Below are positions 15,092 through 27,757 of a stretch of DNA of 64,000 bases, one piece after another (the first letter of the stretch is position 1; the number at the start of each line of letters is the position of its first letter). The notes under the pieces were generated by a model, which saw nothing but the letters and a program-made list of their open reading frames with translations, was not told the DNA's origin and ran no database searches. The stretch is from Levilactobacillus brevis (GTDB taxonomy: Bacteria > Bacillota > Bacilli > Lactobacillales > Lactobacillaceae). The stretch spans positions 1,240,001-1,304,000 of the forward strand of contig CP079699.1 in the NCBI GenBank assembly GCA_021383565.1. The letters are read 5' to 3'. A program made the position numbers and the translations under genes.

Positions 15092-16560
15092 TAGTTTTGA
15101 CCTCCTAACGTTGGGACTTGTAAATGAAAGTCAGTGTTTTGTTCGAAGACGTAGCCCGCCTTGTACAGCGTGCTTTCGTCAAACGGCCGCCCGATCAGTT
15201 GCATCCCAACTGGCAAGTTGTTGCTGAAGCCGGCTGGTAAGGACAGACCTGGTAGCCCCGCTAAGTTCACGGGAATCGTTAGGATATCGTTCATGTACAT
15301 GGTGATGGGGTCCTTGATTTCGGCCCCTAAATCAAAGGCTGGCGTTGGTGCAACCGGCCCCATGATGAAGTCGTGGTCTTTCAGAACGGCCTTAAAGTCG
15401 TTGATGATGACCGTCCGGACCTTGGCCGCCTTCAGGAAGTAGGCGTCATAGAATCCGGCCGACAGGGAGAAGGTCCCCAGCATGATCCGGCGCTTAACTT
15501 CGTCGCCAAAGCCTTCAGAACGGGACTTCACGTAGACGTCTTCCAGGTTCTGAACGTCCTTGGCCCGGTAGCCGTAACGAATCCCATCGAACCGTTGTAA
15601 GTTGGATGAGGCTTCGGATGAGGCGATGATGTAGTAAGCGGCGACCCCATATTTGTTGTGTGGGAGAGAAACTTCGTCGACCGTGGCCCCCAGCTTGCGG
15701 TAGGTATCCGCAGCAGCCAGAATAGCGGCCTTCACATCTTCATCGACCCCTTCGGCCAGGAATTCCTTCGGTAACCCGATCCGCAGGCCCTTAACGCTGG
15801 CGGCATCGTTTAAGTCGCTGGCGAAGTTAGGGACAGCCTGCGTGGAACTGGTCAGGTCGTGATCGTCATGCCCGGCAATGGCACTCAAGATGGTGGCGTT
15901 ATCCTTCACGCCACGCGTCAACGGGCCAATTTGGTCCAGACTGGACCCAAAGGCAATCAGGCCCCACCGGGAAACACGACCGTACGTCGGCTTCATGCCG
16001 ACCACGCCGTTAAAGGATGCCGGTTGACGAATAGATCCCCCGGTATCGGTTCCCAAGGCTGCGACGACTTGCCCGGAAGCAACGGCCGCAGCGGAACCAC
16101 CCGAAGACCCACCAGGAACCTTGGTCTGATCCCAAGCGTTCTTGGTTTGCTTGAAGGCTGACGTTTCGGTCGACCCACCCATGGCGAATTCGTCCAGGTT
16201 GGTCTTCCCGACCGTCACCATTTGGGCATCGGCGAGCTTAGTCGTGGCCGTGGCGTCGTAGACGGGCTTGAAGTTTTCGAGAATCTTCGAAGCTGCCGTC
16301 GTGGTAAGGCCCTTGGTGACGATGTTATCCTTAATGGCCACGGGAATCCCGGCCAATGGTTGGTCGGCGTTAATCCCAGCGGCGTCAATCTTCGCCGCTT
16401 GGTCCAAAGCCGCGTCTTCGTTCAGTGCCAAGAAGGCGTCAATCTTCGGGTCGGTGGCCTTGATGTTGTCGAAGGTGGCTTGGGTCAGTTCCTTAGAGCT
16501 GAACTTCTTGGCCACCAAATCGGCGTGGAGACTGGCCAGATCTTGCTTGAAATAGTTCAT
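15091..16560 (-). CDS. gatA: Asp-tRNA(Asn)/Glu-tRNA(Gln) amidotransferase subunit A
   Basis: 489 residues of the amidase signature family, supplying ammonia from glutamine. The Ser-cis-Ser-Lys triad is visible: Lys in [10 protein letters not shown], cis-Ser in [14 protein letters not shown], and the nucleophile Ser in [12 protein letters not shown]. The length is that of the family. It begins 3 bases after the gatC stop and overlaps gatB by one base. Confidence 0.97.
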   Translation of the reverse strand: MNYFKQDLASLHADLVAKKFSSKELTQATFDNIKATDPKIDAFLALNEDAALDQAAKIDAAGINADQPLAGIPVAIKDNIVTKGLTTTAASKILENFKPVYDATATTKLADAQMVTVGKTNLDEFAMGGSTETSAFKQTKNAWDQTKVPGGSSGGSAAAVASGQVVAALGTDTGGSIRQPASFNGVVGMKPTYGRVSRWGLIAFGSSLDQIGPLTRGVKDNATILSAIAGHDDHDLTSSTQAVPNFASDLNDAASVKGLRIGLPKEFLAEGVDEDVKAAILAAADTYRKLGATVDEVSLPHNKYGVAAYYIIASSEASSNLQRFDGIRYGYRAKDVQNLEDVYVKSRSEGFGDEVKRRIMLGTFSLSAGFYDAYFLKAAKVRTVIINDFKAVLKDHDFIMGPVAPTPAFDLGAEIKDPITMYMNDILTIPVNLAGLPGLSLPAGFSNNLPVGMQLIGRPFDESTLYKAGYVFEQNTDFHLQVPTLGGQN

Positions 16561-16563
16561 CTG

Positions 16564-16872
16564 TTAGTTATCCTCGCTTTCATCAATGATGGCTGGTACC
16601 TTCACGAAGCCACGAGCGGCATCCGGTGCATTCTTAAGGAGCGCTTGACTCTGTCCCCAATTGTCGGCGACATCTTCGCGCATTACGTTTAATTGATCAG
16701 AAACACTGCTTGTTGCTTCAACGCCGTCAGTATCAACGTCGCTAAGCGTTTCAAAAAGGCCAATGATGTCATCCAATTGGGGCGTAAAAGCATCCAACTG
16801 AGCATCCGTAAATTCAAGTTTTGCTAAGCTAGCAACGTGTTGAACTTGGTCTCGATTAATTCGATTAGCCAT
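16564..16872 (-). CDS. gatC: Asp-tRNA(Asn)/Glu-tRNA(Gln) amidotransferase subunit C
   Basis: 102 residues from ATG 16872 (MANRINRDQVQHVASLAKLEF) behind GAGGG 6 bases away; the longer frame to 16905 lacks an SD. It is the small belt subunit that stabilises GatA. The HVASLAKLEFTD opening and the FTPQLDDIIGLFETLSDVDTDGVEATSSV core are diagnostic. First gene of gatCAB. Confidence 0.95.
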   Translation of the reverse strand: MANRINRDQVQHVASLAKLEFTDAQLDAFTPQLDDIIGLFETLSDVDTDGVEATSSVSDQLNVMREDVADNWGQSQALLKNAPDAARGFVKVPAIIDESEDN

Positions 16873-17185
16873 CAATATCCCTCTTTCTAATTTATCCGCA
16901 TTCACCGTCTATCTTCCACATTCCGGAAGATAAACACACAATAACATTCTACCATATATCCGCGAACCGCCAAAGATTCTGACGGGAAAATGCTGGCTTT
17001 TTTCATGATACCGGTTGACTTGAATTTTAAGTAAGGGTCTTCATCATTAACTTGGCCCGGTTTAGCCCGCCCACGCTTAATTTTCTGGTGATTTCAAAAG
17101 CGGGGCTGACCACTGAAAGCCCATGATACCAGTTAAAGAGGGACGTGACAACTCATTTCACCGCGGATCACGTCACCCGGTGGAC
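16873..17185. other. Intergenic stretch between gatC and the camS terminator
   Basis: No gene is supported. A gatC promoter probably lies in 16880-16990, where the sequence is AT-rich. A small inverted repeat GACGTGA/TCACGTC occurs around 17142-17175. Nothing else is recognised. Confidence 0.4.
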
Positions 17186-17235
17186 AAAAAGGTTGTGGGC
17201 CCCTGTATCCTTGACGACACAAACACCCACAACCT
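17186..17235 (-). terminator. Terminator of camS
   Basis: A 10-bp stem (17190-17199 with 17226-17235, AGGTTGTGGG/CCCACAACCT) ends on the minus strand in a T-run (17190-17186). It lies about 25 bases after the camS stop. Confidence 0.8.
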
Positions 17236-17257
17236 CACCAAACCTATTGTTTAAATT

Positions 17258-18403
17258 TTAGTAGCTATTAAAGACGTGACTGGTAAACTTCTTCGATCCG
17301 GTCGAACGGGACAGGAAGCTTTGCACCCCATCTGTCGAGGAAACCGTAATATCAATCGGTACCCCGGACGGCAGATACTTTTGCGCCGCCGTTTGCAGGT
17401 ACTGCGTAAAGCTGATGATTTCCGTTTGACTGTAGAACTGAATCGTGATGTTCACGTGCATGCCTTGAAGATTCTTGCCGTTGTAACGCGCTTGTGCGGT
17501 CACGCCACTCAGGTTCGGGAAGAAGTTCTCAACCTGCGTCTTGAAGTTCGTGAAGGAACTCTCGTCATTACTGTTCGGACTGCTGGACCCACTCTCAATT
17601 GGGAAGACGTAATTCTTGTCGCCCAGTGGCGTCCACGTCTTAATGCTCGTGGCACCGGCTTTATTGTTGGAATAAGCCAGGAAGGTCCCGCCGACCAGGC
17701 TATCATTGGAAGCCTGGCGGTAAACGGCAATCACGATTGGCACGTTCTTCAACGCGGACTTCTTGCGGAGACGTTGTAAGACCGTGTTGGCCGCCTTCTT
17801 GGCGTAGGCCTCGCCGGTAGCCTTGTCGATCTTCGTCTCGTACGTGGCCCCGTACTGGGTCTTCTTGTAGTAGTCCACAGAGTTGACCGCAATCCCAATC
17901 GTCACGCCACCCAGCGATAACTTATTATCCTTCTGGGTCATGTAGTCCTGTTCTTCCAGTGCCTGGATGTAAACGGGATTCCGCTTAGTGGGCGACGTTG
18001 AGCCGTTGCTGGTGGGGTTCAACCCATCCGGATTGGACTTGGACTTGCGATCCAGCCAATTCTGAACGGTGGAACTACTCAGGTACTGCCCTTCTTGGAA
18101 GACGTACTTCTTGGTCGAGAAGACCTTCTTGGACACACTCAACATACCGTTTTCAAAGCTCTTCAAGTTGTAGGTGTTCCCGGAGTCCTGACTGTTCGTG
18201 ACCCCCCGCGACTTACTGGTCTGATAGTGGCCACTCTTAATGACCCCTTCGTAGTCCCCATCCGTCGACTGTCCCGTCAATTGGGTGCCCCCAGATTTAT
18301 TGCTTCCGGAACCGGAAGACATGCTGGAACTACTTAAATTACCACACGCAGCCAGAAATAATGGTACCGCGGCCAACGCGATAAAAGTTCGTAACCGTTT
18401 CAC
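17258..18403 (-). CDS. camS: CamS-family sex-pheromone-precursor lipoprotein
   Basis: 381 residues from GTG 18403, nine bases after AGGAGG; in-frame ATG codons upstream lie in the ligA end and lack an SD. The signal peptide MKRLRTFIALAAVPLFLAAC carries the lipobox LAAC, so it should be a lipoprotein, followed by a Ser/Gly-rich linker. The body has the CamS hallmarks SKSRGVTNSQDSGNTYNLKS, YLSSSTVQNWLDRKS and NPVYIQALEEQDYM. In enterococci and staphylococci the signal peptide of CamS yields a pheromone-like peptide; the body function is unknown. The gene sits directly after ligA, as in many lactobacilli. Confidence 0.92.
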   Translation of the reverse strand: MKRLRTFIALAAVPLFLAACGNLSSSSMSSGSGSNKSGGTQLTGQSTDGDYEGVIKSGHYQTSKSRGVTNSQDSGNTYNLKSFENGMLSVSKKVFSTKKYVFQEGQYLSSSTVQNWLDRKSKSNPDGLNPTSNGSTSPTKRNPVYIQALEEQDYMTQKDNKLSLGGVTIGIAVNSVDYYKKTQYGATYETKIDKATGEAYAKKAANTVLQRLRKKSALKNVPIVIAVYRQASNDSLVGGTFLAYSNNKAGATSIKTWTPLGDKNYVFPIESGSSSPNSNDESSFTNFKTQVENFFPNLSGVTAQARYNGKNLQGMHVNITIQFYSQTEIISFTQYLQTAAQKYLPSGVPIDITVSSTDGVQSFLSRSTGSKKFTSHVFNSY

Positions 18404-18426
18404 GACTTGTTTCCTCCTAAAGGTCA

Positions 18427-22745
<4,319 letters not shown>

Positions 22746-23082
22746 AATCCTCTCTGTAGTTAGTCCTGACTATTATAGCAAAATTCCGAGGGTAACGACA
22801 CCGCTAGCACCCAAATGGCCCTCAGCGATTTCGCTGGTCAACGCACGATTAACTTGGCCGCGCTGACCGTTTATTTCTTGAATCGACCTTCTCCGTCGCC
22901 TTGCCAACAGCACAAGGTCTGTCGTCGATTACGTACACATGTTCCCCTTTTCTAATCCTTCCCCATTTTAGCAAAAGTTCGCCGTAGCGCCTACCCTTTT
23001 GACCGACTTTTCAAAAACTCTTATGATGTGCCTTATGATATGGCTACCAAGTAGTTATCTGCCGGTCTTTCGCCAAAACCAC
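22746..23082. other. Intergenic stretch upstream of pcrA
   Basis: No gene can be supported. It should hold the pcrA promoter close to 22760-22790. No repeat or RNA structure was recognised apart from the terminator that follows. Confidence 0.4.
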
Positions 23083-23124
23083 AAAACTGCATTGCCCCGA
23101 ACACTTTCTTCCGGAACAATGCAG
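23083..23124 (-). terminator. Terminator after the PurK-like pseudogene
   Basis: CTGCATTG (23087-23094) pairs with CAATGCAG (23117-23124), with a further partly paired loop. On the minus strand TTTT follows. It lies about 20 bases after the stop at 23145. Confidence 0.75.
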
Positions 23125-23144
23125 TCGCTGATGTTTAATTTAAG

Positions 23145-24317
23145 TTAGTCATCCGTCGTCGACCGCGCCGGATCGTCCGGAGTAGCCGCCGCGTCGGACC
23201 AGATGTTGGTATCATCGAGTTGATCGAGGATGGGCTTGATGCTGTCGCCCTGAACGGCGATGTGACCCATCAGATCATCGTCTTCTTGATGCTTCAGGTG
23301 GTAGAACGTGAAGTGCCAGTTGGCCTTCAACTGCCACTGTGTCCGCATCGCCGGCAACTGTGCCTTGGTAAAGGCTGCAGTGACCGCTGGCGTGAGGATG
23401 TGCGCTGAGGCCAACGGCAAGCCGGCAATGGCCCGCAAATGCTGGTCGAATTCCGTGACGTTAGCGGCGGCTTCGAAGACGTAGCCCGTTTCGCTCGGTG
23501 CCGGCACAATCTTCTTGACGTAGATGGCCCCACTACTCGTCAGGTAGAAGGAGACCTCGAAGACACCGACGTAGTTGACGTGCTTGGTCACCTCGGTGGC
23601 AATGCGTTGAATTTCTCCAGCCACCGCATCGTCGACCTGTGCGGGAACCCACGTCCGGATTGGCCGGTCATCCACCGACTGTGTTTCCGTAATGGGAAAG
23701 GCTTGCCCGTTGCCGTCCTGATCCCGCGCAACGATAATTGAGTATTCGCGATCATAGGCAATCTGGGATTCCAGGATATAGGTACCCCAGTCCAAAAGTC
23801 CGGCCGCCTTGGCGATGTCCGTTTGGGTCTTAATCACGAGTTCTCTGCCCCGCGACCATTCCTTCTGAATAGGCTTCAAGACACACGGGTAGCCAATCGC
23901 GTTGATGGATTGGTAGACGTCATCGAGATTAATGATGGTGGCGTAAGGCGCGATGTTGACGTTCAATTGTTCAAAGAACGCCCGCTCCAATAGCCGGTCC
24001 TGCATCATTTCGAGCATATCCGAACCCTGGGGAATCCGCGTGTATTGCGCCAAGAACTTCACAACCTACGTGCTGACTTGATCGGAATCGTAGACGATGG
24101 CCGCGCAGCTTTCCGCGAAATGCTGCAATTTATCGCTATCCTTATTACTGCCGATCGCTTTAAAGTCCGCTAATTGTAATGCTTCACTGGTTTCATCGGC
24201 ACCGTACGCACCGACCCGTAAACCCATCTTCCGGGCGGTCGTGACCAGCATTGCCGCGTTGGCACTGCTCCCGATCACGCCAATCGTATCTCCAGGATAT
24301 AAGACTGTGTTCGCCAA
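23145..24317 (-). pseudogene. Degenerate PurK-like ATP-grasp gene split by an in-frame TAG
   Basis: One continuous reading frame of 391 codons is interrupted only by TAG at 24068-24066, after 83 codons. The 5' part (TTG 24317 behind GGGAG) encodes a pre-ATP-grasp domain, YPGDTIGVIGSSANAAMLVT. The 3' part (next GTG 24062) encodes the ATP-grasp domain, with PQGSDMLEMMQDRLLERAFF, VLKPIQKEWSRGRELVI and VTEFDQHLRAIAGLPLA, clearly PurK-like (N5-carboxyaminoimidazole ribonucleotide synthase). Family residues are changed: the usual GGGQLG is GSSANA, and the usual N-E-I-A-P-R-P-H-N-S-G-H is V-K-K-I-V-P-A-P-S-E-T-G-Y. It is therefore either a pseudogene of a diverged paralog or a two-piece non-catalytic protein. 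It is not in a pur operon; xpt lies upstream. Confidence 0.75.
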
Positions 24318-24425
24318 TTTGCTCCCTACTTTCTAACTCAGATTTAAATGATTCTAGGCACTGGTTTATCCCCTACACGCTTTATTTTAAAGTTTGCGCC
24401 GTGAATAAACAAGCCAGGTGTTTAG

Positions 24426-25001
24426 TTAATCTTTTGCAAATATAACTGTGTTATCCTCAAAGGCGGCGATGCTGGCCAACGCTTCCAGTTGGATGCCGGC
24501 ATCTTCCACCATTTGATGGCCCTTTTGGAACCGTTTCTCAATCACCACACCGACTCCAGCCACTTCAATCTGGGCGGTTCTGGCAATGTCTAGCAGGCCC
24601 TGAACCGCCTGCCCATTAGCGAGAAAGTCGTCGATGATGAGCACCCGGTCTTCGGGGCTTAAGAAGCGACGGTCAATCGAGATATCGTTGTTGACCTGCT
24701 TGGTGTACGAGTAGACCTTCGCCGTGTAGAGATGGTCCGTCAGCGTCAGGCTCTTGTGCTTCCGAGCAAAGATGACCGGCACGTTGAGGTGCAGTCCGGT
24801 AAAGACCGCGGGGGCAATCCCCGAAGACTCGACCGTTAAGATTTTAGTGATGCCGGCATCGGCAAAGCGCCGCGCAAATTCGGCACCCAACTGATCCATT
24901 AATTGCGGATCAACTTGGTGATTTAAAAAGTTATCGACCTTCAAGACGTTTCCCGGTAAAACCGTTCCGTCTTGGCGAATGCGGTCCTCTAAAAGTTTCA
25001 T
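24426..25001 (-). CDS. xpt: Xanthine phosphoribosyltransferase
   Basis: 191 residues from ATG 25001 after GGAGGCCGCGTTGTC. It salvages xanthine to XMP using PRPP in the cytoplasm. The family start [32 protein letters not shown] is intact, and the PRPP loop [19 protein letters not shown] is complete. Upstream there is a promoter but no purine-riboswitch core was found. The gene lies between menA and the PurK-like gene, so it is not in a pbuX operon here. Confidence 0.95.
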   Translation of the reverse strand: MKLLEDRIRQDGTVLPGNVLKVDNFLNHQVDPQLMDQLGAEFARRFADAGITKILTVESSGIAPAVFTGLHLNVPVIFARKHKSLTLTDHLYTAKVYSYTKQVNNDISIDRRFLSPEDRVLIIDDFLANGQAVQGLLDIARTAQIEVAGVGVVIEKRFQKGHQMVEDAGIQLEALASIAAFEDNTVIFAKD

Positions 25002-25095
25002 GACAACGCGGCCTCCATTTATTTAGTGCACCCCGACTGGGCCAAACGGGCGATTTACTCGCTGTCCCATTCAAGGCTACACGTTAATTACTTTT

Positions 25096-25125
25096 ATTCT
25101 ACCTGATTGAACCTTAAAATAACAA
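25096..25125 (-). promoter_or_regulatory. Promoter upstream of xpt
   Basis: On the minus strand, -35 TTGTTA (25125-25120) and -10 TAGAAT (25101-25096) have an 18-base spacer, about 95 bases before the xpt ATG. Confidence 0.55.
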
Positions 25126-25151
25126 CGCCCCGCGCCGACATTTACCAAGGC

Positions 25152-26060
25152 TTAACCAATCCATAACCCCAGCAATTCCGCTAAGACCATGGTCAACGCC
25201 AAAATGGCGAGATTTCTCACGGCCAAAATAAAAGTCTGCTTTTTGACCTGAATCCGGAAAAAAGCGGCCACATTCTTGTAGATTAGTGGGATACTGATTA
25301 GGGACAACAACGACCAGACGGGCAAATCACCCAGCACGACGCTGGCAATCAACGCCAGATACCCGACAATGTAAAAGCTGGCAAAGAGCCATAGGGCACG
25401 TTGTTTACCCAGATAATAGACAATTGTCTTACGATTCAGGTCTAGGTCTTCCTGGGCGTCGCAGATGTTGTTGGCCAGCAACAACGCCGCAATTGCCATC
25501 ACCGCAATCCCCGAGGCCAACAGGACGCGGAGGCTGAGCATCCCCGTGAACTGCCCCGTCTGATAGAGGTTCAGGTAGACGGTAATCAGCATGATCAGGT
25601 AGCCCATCGTAAAGCCGGCAAAGAACTCTCCGGTTGGCGTCCCCGACAACGGCCGCGGACCGCCGGCGTACAGGTAGCCGACTAGAAAGCACAGCACCCC
25701 CATTACCAGTAGCGGCCAGCCGGTGACCCAGACCAGATACAGGCCAATCAGCCCCGCCACCACGGCGAAGCTTGCCATCAGCGCAAAGACGCGGTGAATC
25801 TTCAGGTGCTGCACGCCAATAATATTGGTTTTCTTCTTCCACTCCGCCGCCTGATTGCCGGCCTTGGTGTAGTCCTGATAGTTATCGTTGATGTCCACGG
25901 CCATGTTAAACAGCAACATAGCGATAAAGAACAGCGCCGTGACCGACCAATTCAGTTGATGAAAGTTCGCCTGAACAAAGATGAGACCTAACAGAAACGG
26001 CCACACCGACGCGATTTTCGCCTTAATTTCCACTAATTCCAAAAAGATATTGAGCGTCAA
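25152..26060 (-). CDS. menA: UbiA-family prenyltransferase, 1,4-dihydroxy-2-naphthoate polyprenyltransferase
   Basis: 302 residues from TTG 26060, six bases after GGGGGG; longer frames upstream cover the divergent promoter and are rejected. It attaches a long polyprenyl chain to dihydroxynaphthoate in the membrane, making demethylmenaquinone. UbiA marks: MAVDINDNYQDYTKAGNQA (the first Asp-rich N/D-x-x-D motif), about eight hydrophobic helices, and the second motif ANNICDAQEDLDLNRKTI. It is divergent from the polyprenyl diphosphate synthase that makes its side chain. No head-group (menFDHCEB) genes lie in the window, so dihydroxynaphthoate may be scavenged. Confidence 0.9.
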   Translation of the reverse strand: MTLNIFLELVEIKAKIASVWPFLLGLIFVQANFHQLNWSVTALFFIAMLLFNMAVDINDNYQDYTKAGNQAAEWKKKTNIIGVQHLKIHRVFALMASFAVVAGLIGLYLVWVTGWPLLVMGVLCFLVGYLYAGGPRPLSGTPTGEFFAGFTMGYLIMLITVYLNLYQTGQFTGMLSLRVLLASGIAVMAIAALLLANNICDAQEDLDLNRKTIVYYLGKQRALWLFASFYIVGYLALIASVVLGDLPVWSLLSLISIPLIYKNVAAFFRIQVKKQTFILAVRNLAILALTMVLAELLGLWIG

Positions 26061-26105
26061 GTTAATCCCCCCGAAAATGAATTCTAGCTTTAGGATAACC
26101 TTTAT

Positions 26106-26134
26106 TTGACAACGTTTCCACATGTCGGTAAGAT
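26106..26134 (+). promoter_or_regulatory. Promoter of the polyprenyl synthase gene
   Basis: -35 TTGACA (26106-26111) and -10 TAAGAT (26129-26134) are separated by 17 bases, about 30 bases before the ATG, in the gap divergent to menA. Confidence 0.75.
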
Positions 26135-26165
26135 AAATTTTAACGTACATATAGTGAGGTGCAGT

Positions 26166-27143
26166 ATGGATCGACAACTTTGGCGGCAATTTCCCCAGGT
26201 GGAACCGCAACTCGTCGCGCTACAAGATTACTTGTTAGCCGCGGTCCAGTTAGATAACCAACCCATCCACAGTAAAATATTAGCTTTATTAAACGCCGGC
26301 GGTAAGCTCCTGCGCCCCGGTTACTTTTATTTATTCGCCGCATTTGGCGATCGGGCCACCCCGGACCAGCTACAGGCCGGGGCCGCCGCGTTGGAGATTC
26401 TCCACGTGGGTACGCTGATTCACGACGACGTCATTGATGAGTCCCCGACCCGCCGCGGCGTACGGACCATTCAGATGAAATACGGCCAACGCAACGCCAT
26501 TTACGCCGGTGACTTCATGTTCACGGCCTACTTTAACCAAGTCTTGAAGTCCACTGCTGAGCGTGATCTGATTCAGAACCACATCGACGCCATGCACCGC
26601 ATCTTACAGGGTGAACTAAGCCAAATGGCGCTAAACTACCAAGAAGACGTCAGCATTGACGCCTACCTCAAGGAAATTGCGGGCAAGACGGCCGAACTCT
26701 TCGCGTTGAGTTGCTATCAGGGCGCCCGGCTGGCGGCGGCCCCGGAAACCGTCGTCGCCAAGGCCCGAGAGATTGGGCTCGCCATCGGCAGTGCCTATCA
26801 GATCTTGGACGATATCTTGGATTACGCTGGTGATCCCAAGAAGACCCGCAAGCCGGTGCTAGAGGATCTGCGTTCTGGTGTGTACTCCCTGCCCCTCATT
26901 CTGGCTATTCCACAGGCGCCACATGAGTTCCACCACCTGCTGAAGAAGAAACAGGCGATGACGGGCACCGATATTGCGGCGGTTCAGAGCTTGGTCGCCC
27001 AGCACCACGGTGTCGCCAAGGCCCGCCAACTCGCCGGTCAACTCACGGATCAAGCGCTCGACGCCATCGCCGCGCTTCCGGCCGGTCAAAATCGAACCGA
27101 CCTCGCAACGCTCACGGCCATGCTGCTGCGCCGCGACCATTAG
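26166..27143 (+). CDS. hepT: Polyprenyl diphosphate synthase (long-chain, menaquinone side chain)
   Basis: 325 residues from ATG 26166 behind GAGGTG. It condenses isopentenyl diphosphate onto allylic primers to make the quinone side chain. The first Asp-rich motif is LIHDDVIDESPTRRG and the second is YQILDDILDYAGDPKKTRKP; GGKLLRPGYF carries the substrate-binding Arg. The residues ahead of the first Asp-rich motif are small (AALEILHVGTLIHDD), which fits a long product, but the exact chain length cannot be read. It shares a divergent promoter region with menA and is followed by its own terminator. Related lactobacilli keep the same gene near cydABCD. Confidence 0.9.
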   Translation: MDRQLWRQFPQVEPQLVALQDYLLAAVQLDNQPIHSKILALLNAGGKLLRPGYFYLFAAFGDRATPDQLQAGAAALEILHVGTLIHDDVIDESPTRRGVRTIQMKYGQRNAIYAGDFMFTAYFNQVLKSTAERDLIQNHIDAMHRILQGELSQMALNYQEDVSIDAYLKEIAGKTAELFALSCYQGARLAAAPETVVAKAREIGLAIGSAYQILDDILDYAGDPKKTRKPVLEDLRSGVYSLPLILAIPQAPHEFHHLLKKKQAMTGTDIAAVQSLVAQHHGVAKARQLAGQLTDQALDAIAALPAGQNRTDLATLTAMLLRRDH

Positions 27144-27293
27144 CTCGTACCGTTCACTATACAGGAGTGGCCCGAAGAAGTCGCGATTCAACGTCGACAA
27201 TCGTATCGAACCCTGCAATGACCAAACACGTGGACATTTTGGGTTAACAAACGTCACGGGCCACCATGTTTCATGTTATCCCATTAAACGTCA

Positions 27294-27324
27294 GCCATCG
27301 CCATCACCGGTCGATGGCTTTTTT
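27294..27324 (+). terminator. Terminator of the polyprenyl synthase gene
   Basis: GCCATCG (27294-27300) pairs with CGATGGC (27312-27318), followed by TTTTTT. Confidence 0.85.
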
Positions 27325-27687
27325 GACGCCGCTATGCCCAGTCAATCGACCAATTCATCACCGGATAATTCCGCAAATAAACTACTTAATGGCTAGATAC
27401 GATCGCAGACCCCTTCCCTTGCCATTCAACGGGTCATTCCGTATCATGACAGTTGAGCCCAGCACTTAATCAAAAAATGTCCGCTTTCAACACATCGATG
27501 AGGCAAGCACCACTAACCAATCTACAAGATCGTACCCAACCATCCAGTACCAGTATCAAGCAGTCTACCAGCATGAAAACACATTCTTTCTGCACCACCA
27601 GATACAGGCACACACGACACCTGCCCTGAGCACACCCAACCTTGGGGCCAAACGCTGGACTCGATCCACGTTTTACCGCAACAGAAA

Positions 27688-27719
27688 AACCTCTGACCAA
27701 CCCAATCAGAGGTTTTTTT
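27688..27719. terminator. Bidirectional terminator beyond cydC
   Basis: AACCTCTGA (27688-27696) pairs with TCAGAGGTT (27706-27714). T7 follows on the plus strand and a TTTTT stretch on the minus strand. It should end the cydABCD transcript about 40 bases after the cydC stop. Confidence 0.85.
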
Positions 27720-27757
27720 AAACAATTATGCCGAACGTATGTTCAATAGGTGTTTCT

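Larger units (their letters stand above)
27144..27757. other. Long intergenic stretch between polyprenyl synthase and cydC
   Basis: 614 bases holding two terminators (27294-27324 and 27688-27719) and no supported gene. The small ORFs on both strands at 27266-27700 have no recognisable domains. Composition in 27330-27640 is unlike the flanking coding DNA and may be gene debris. Confidence 0.45.

Noticed and set aside
24060..24068. TAG at 24066-24068 as readthrough, selenocysteine-like or pyrrolysine recoding
   Set aside because: No recoding structure or pyl genes are visible, and lactobacilli are not known to recode TAG; a nonsense mutation is simpler.
25002..25151. Purine riboswitch upstream of xpt
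   Set aside because: The conserved purine-riboswitch loop sequences are not present; only a promoter-like pair of hexamers is seen.
27266..27700. Small ORFs on both strands between polyprenyl synthase and cydC
   Set aside because: They cover terminators, lack SD sites and show no family signature; treated as intergenic.
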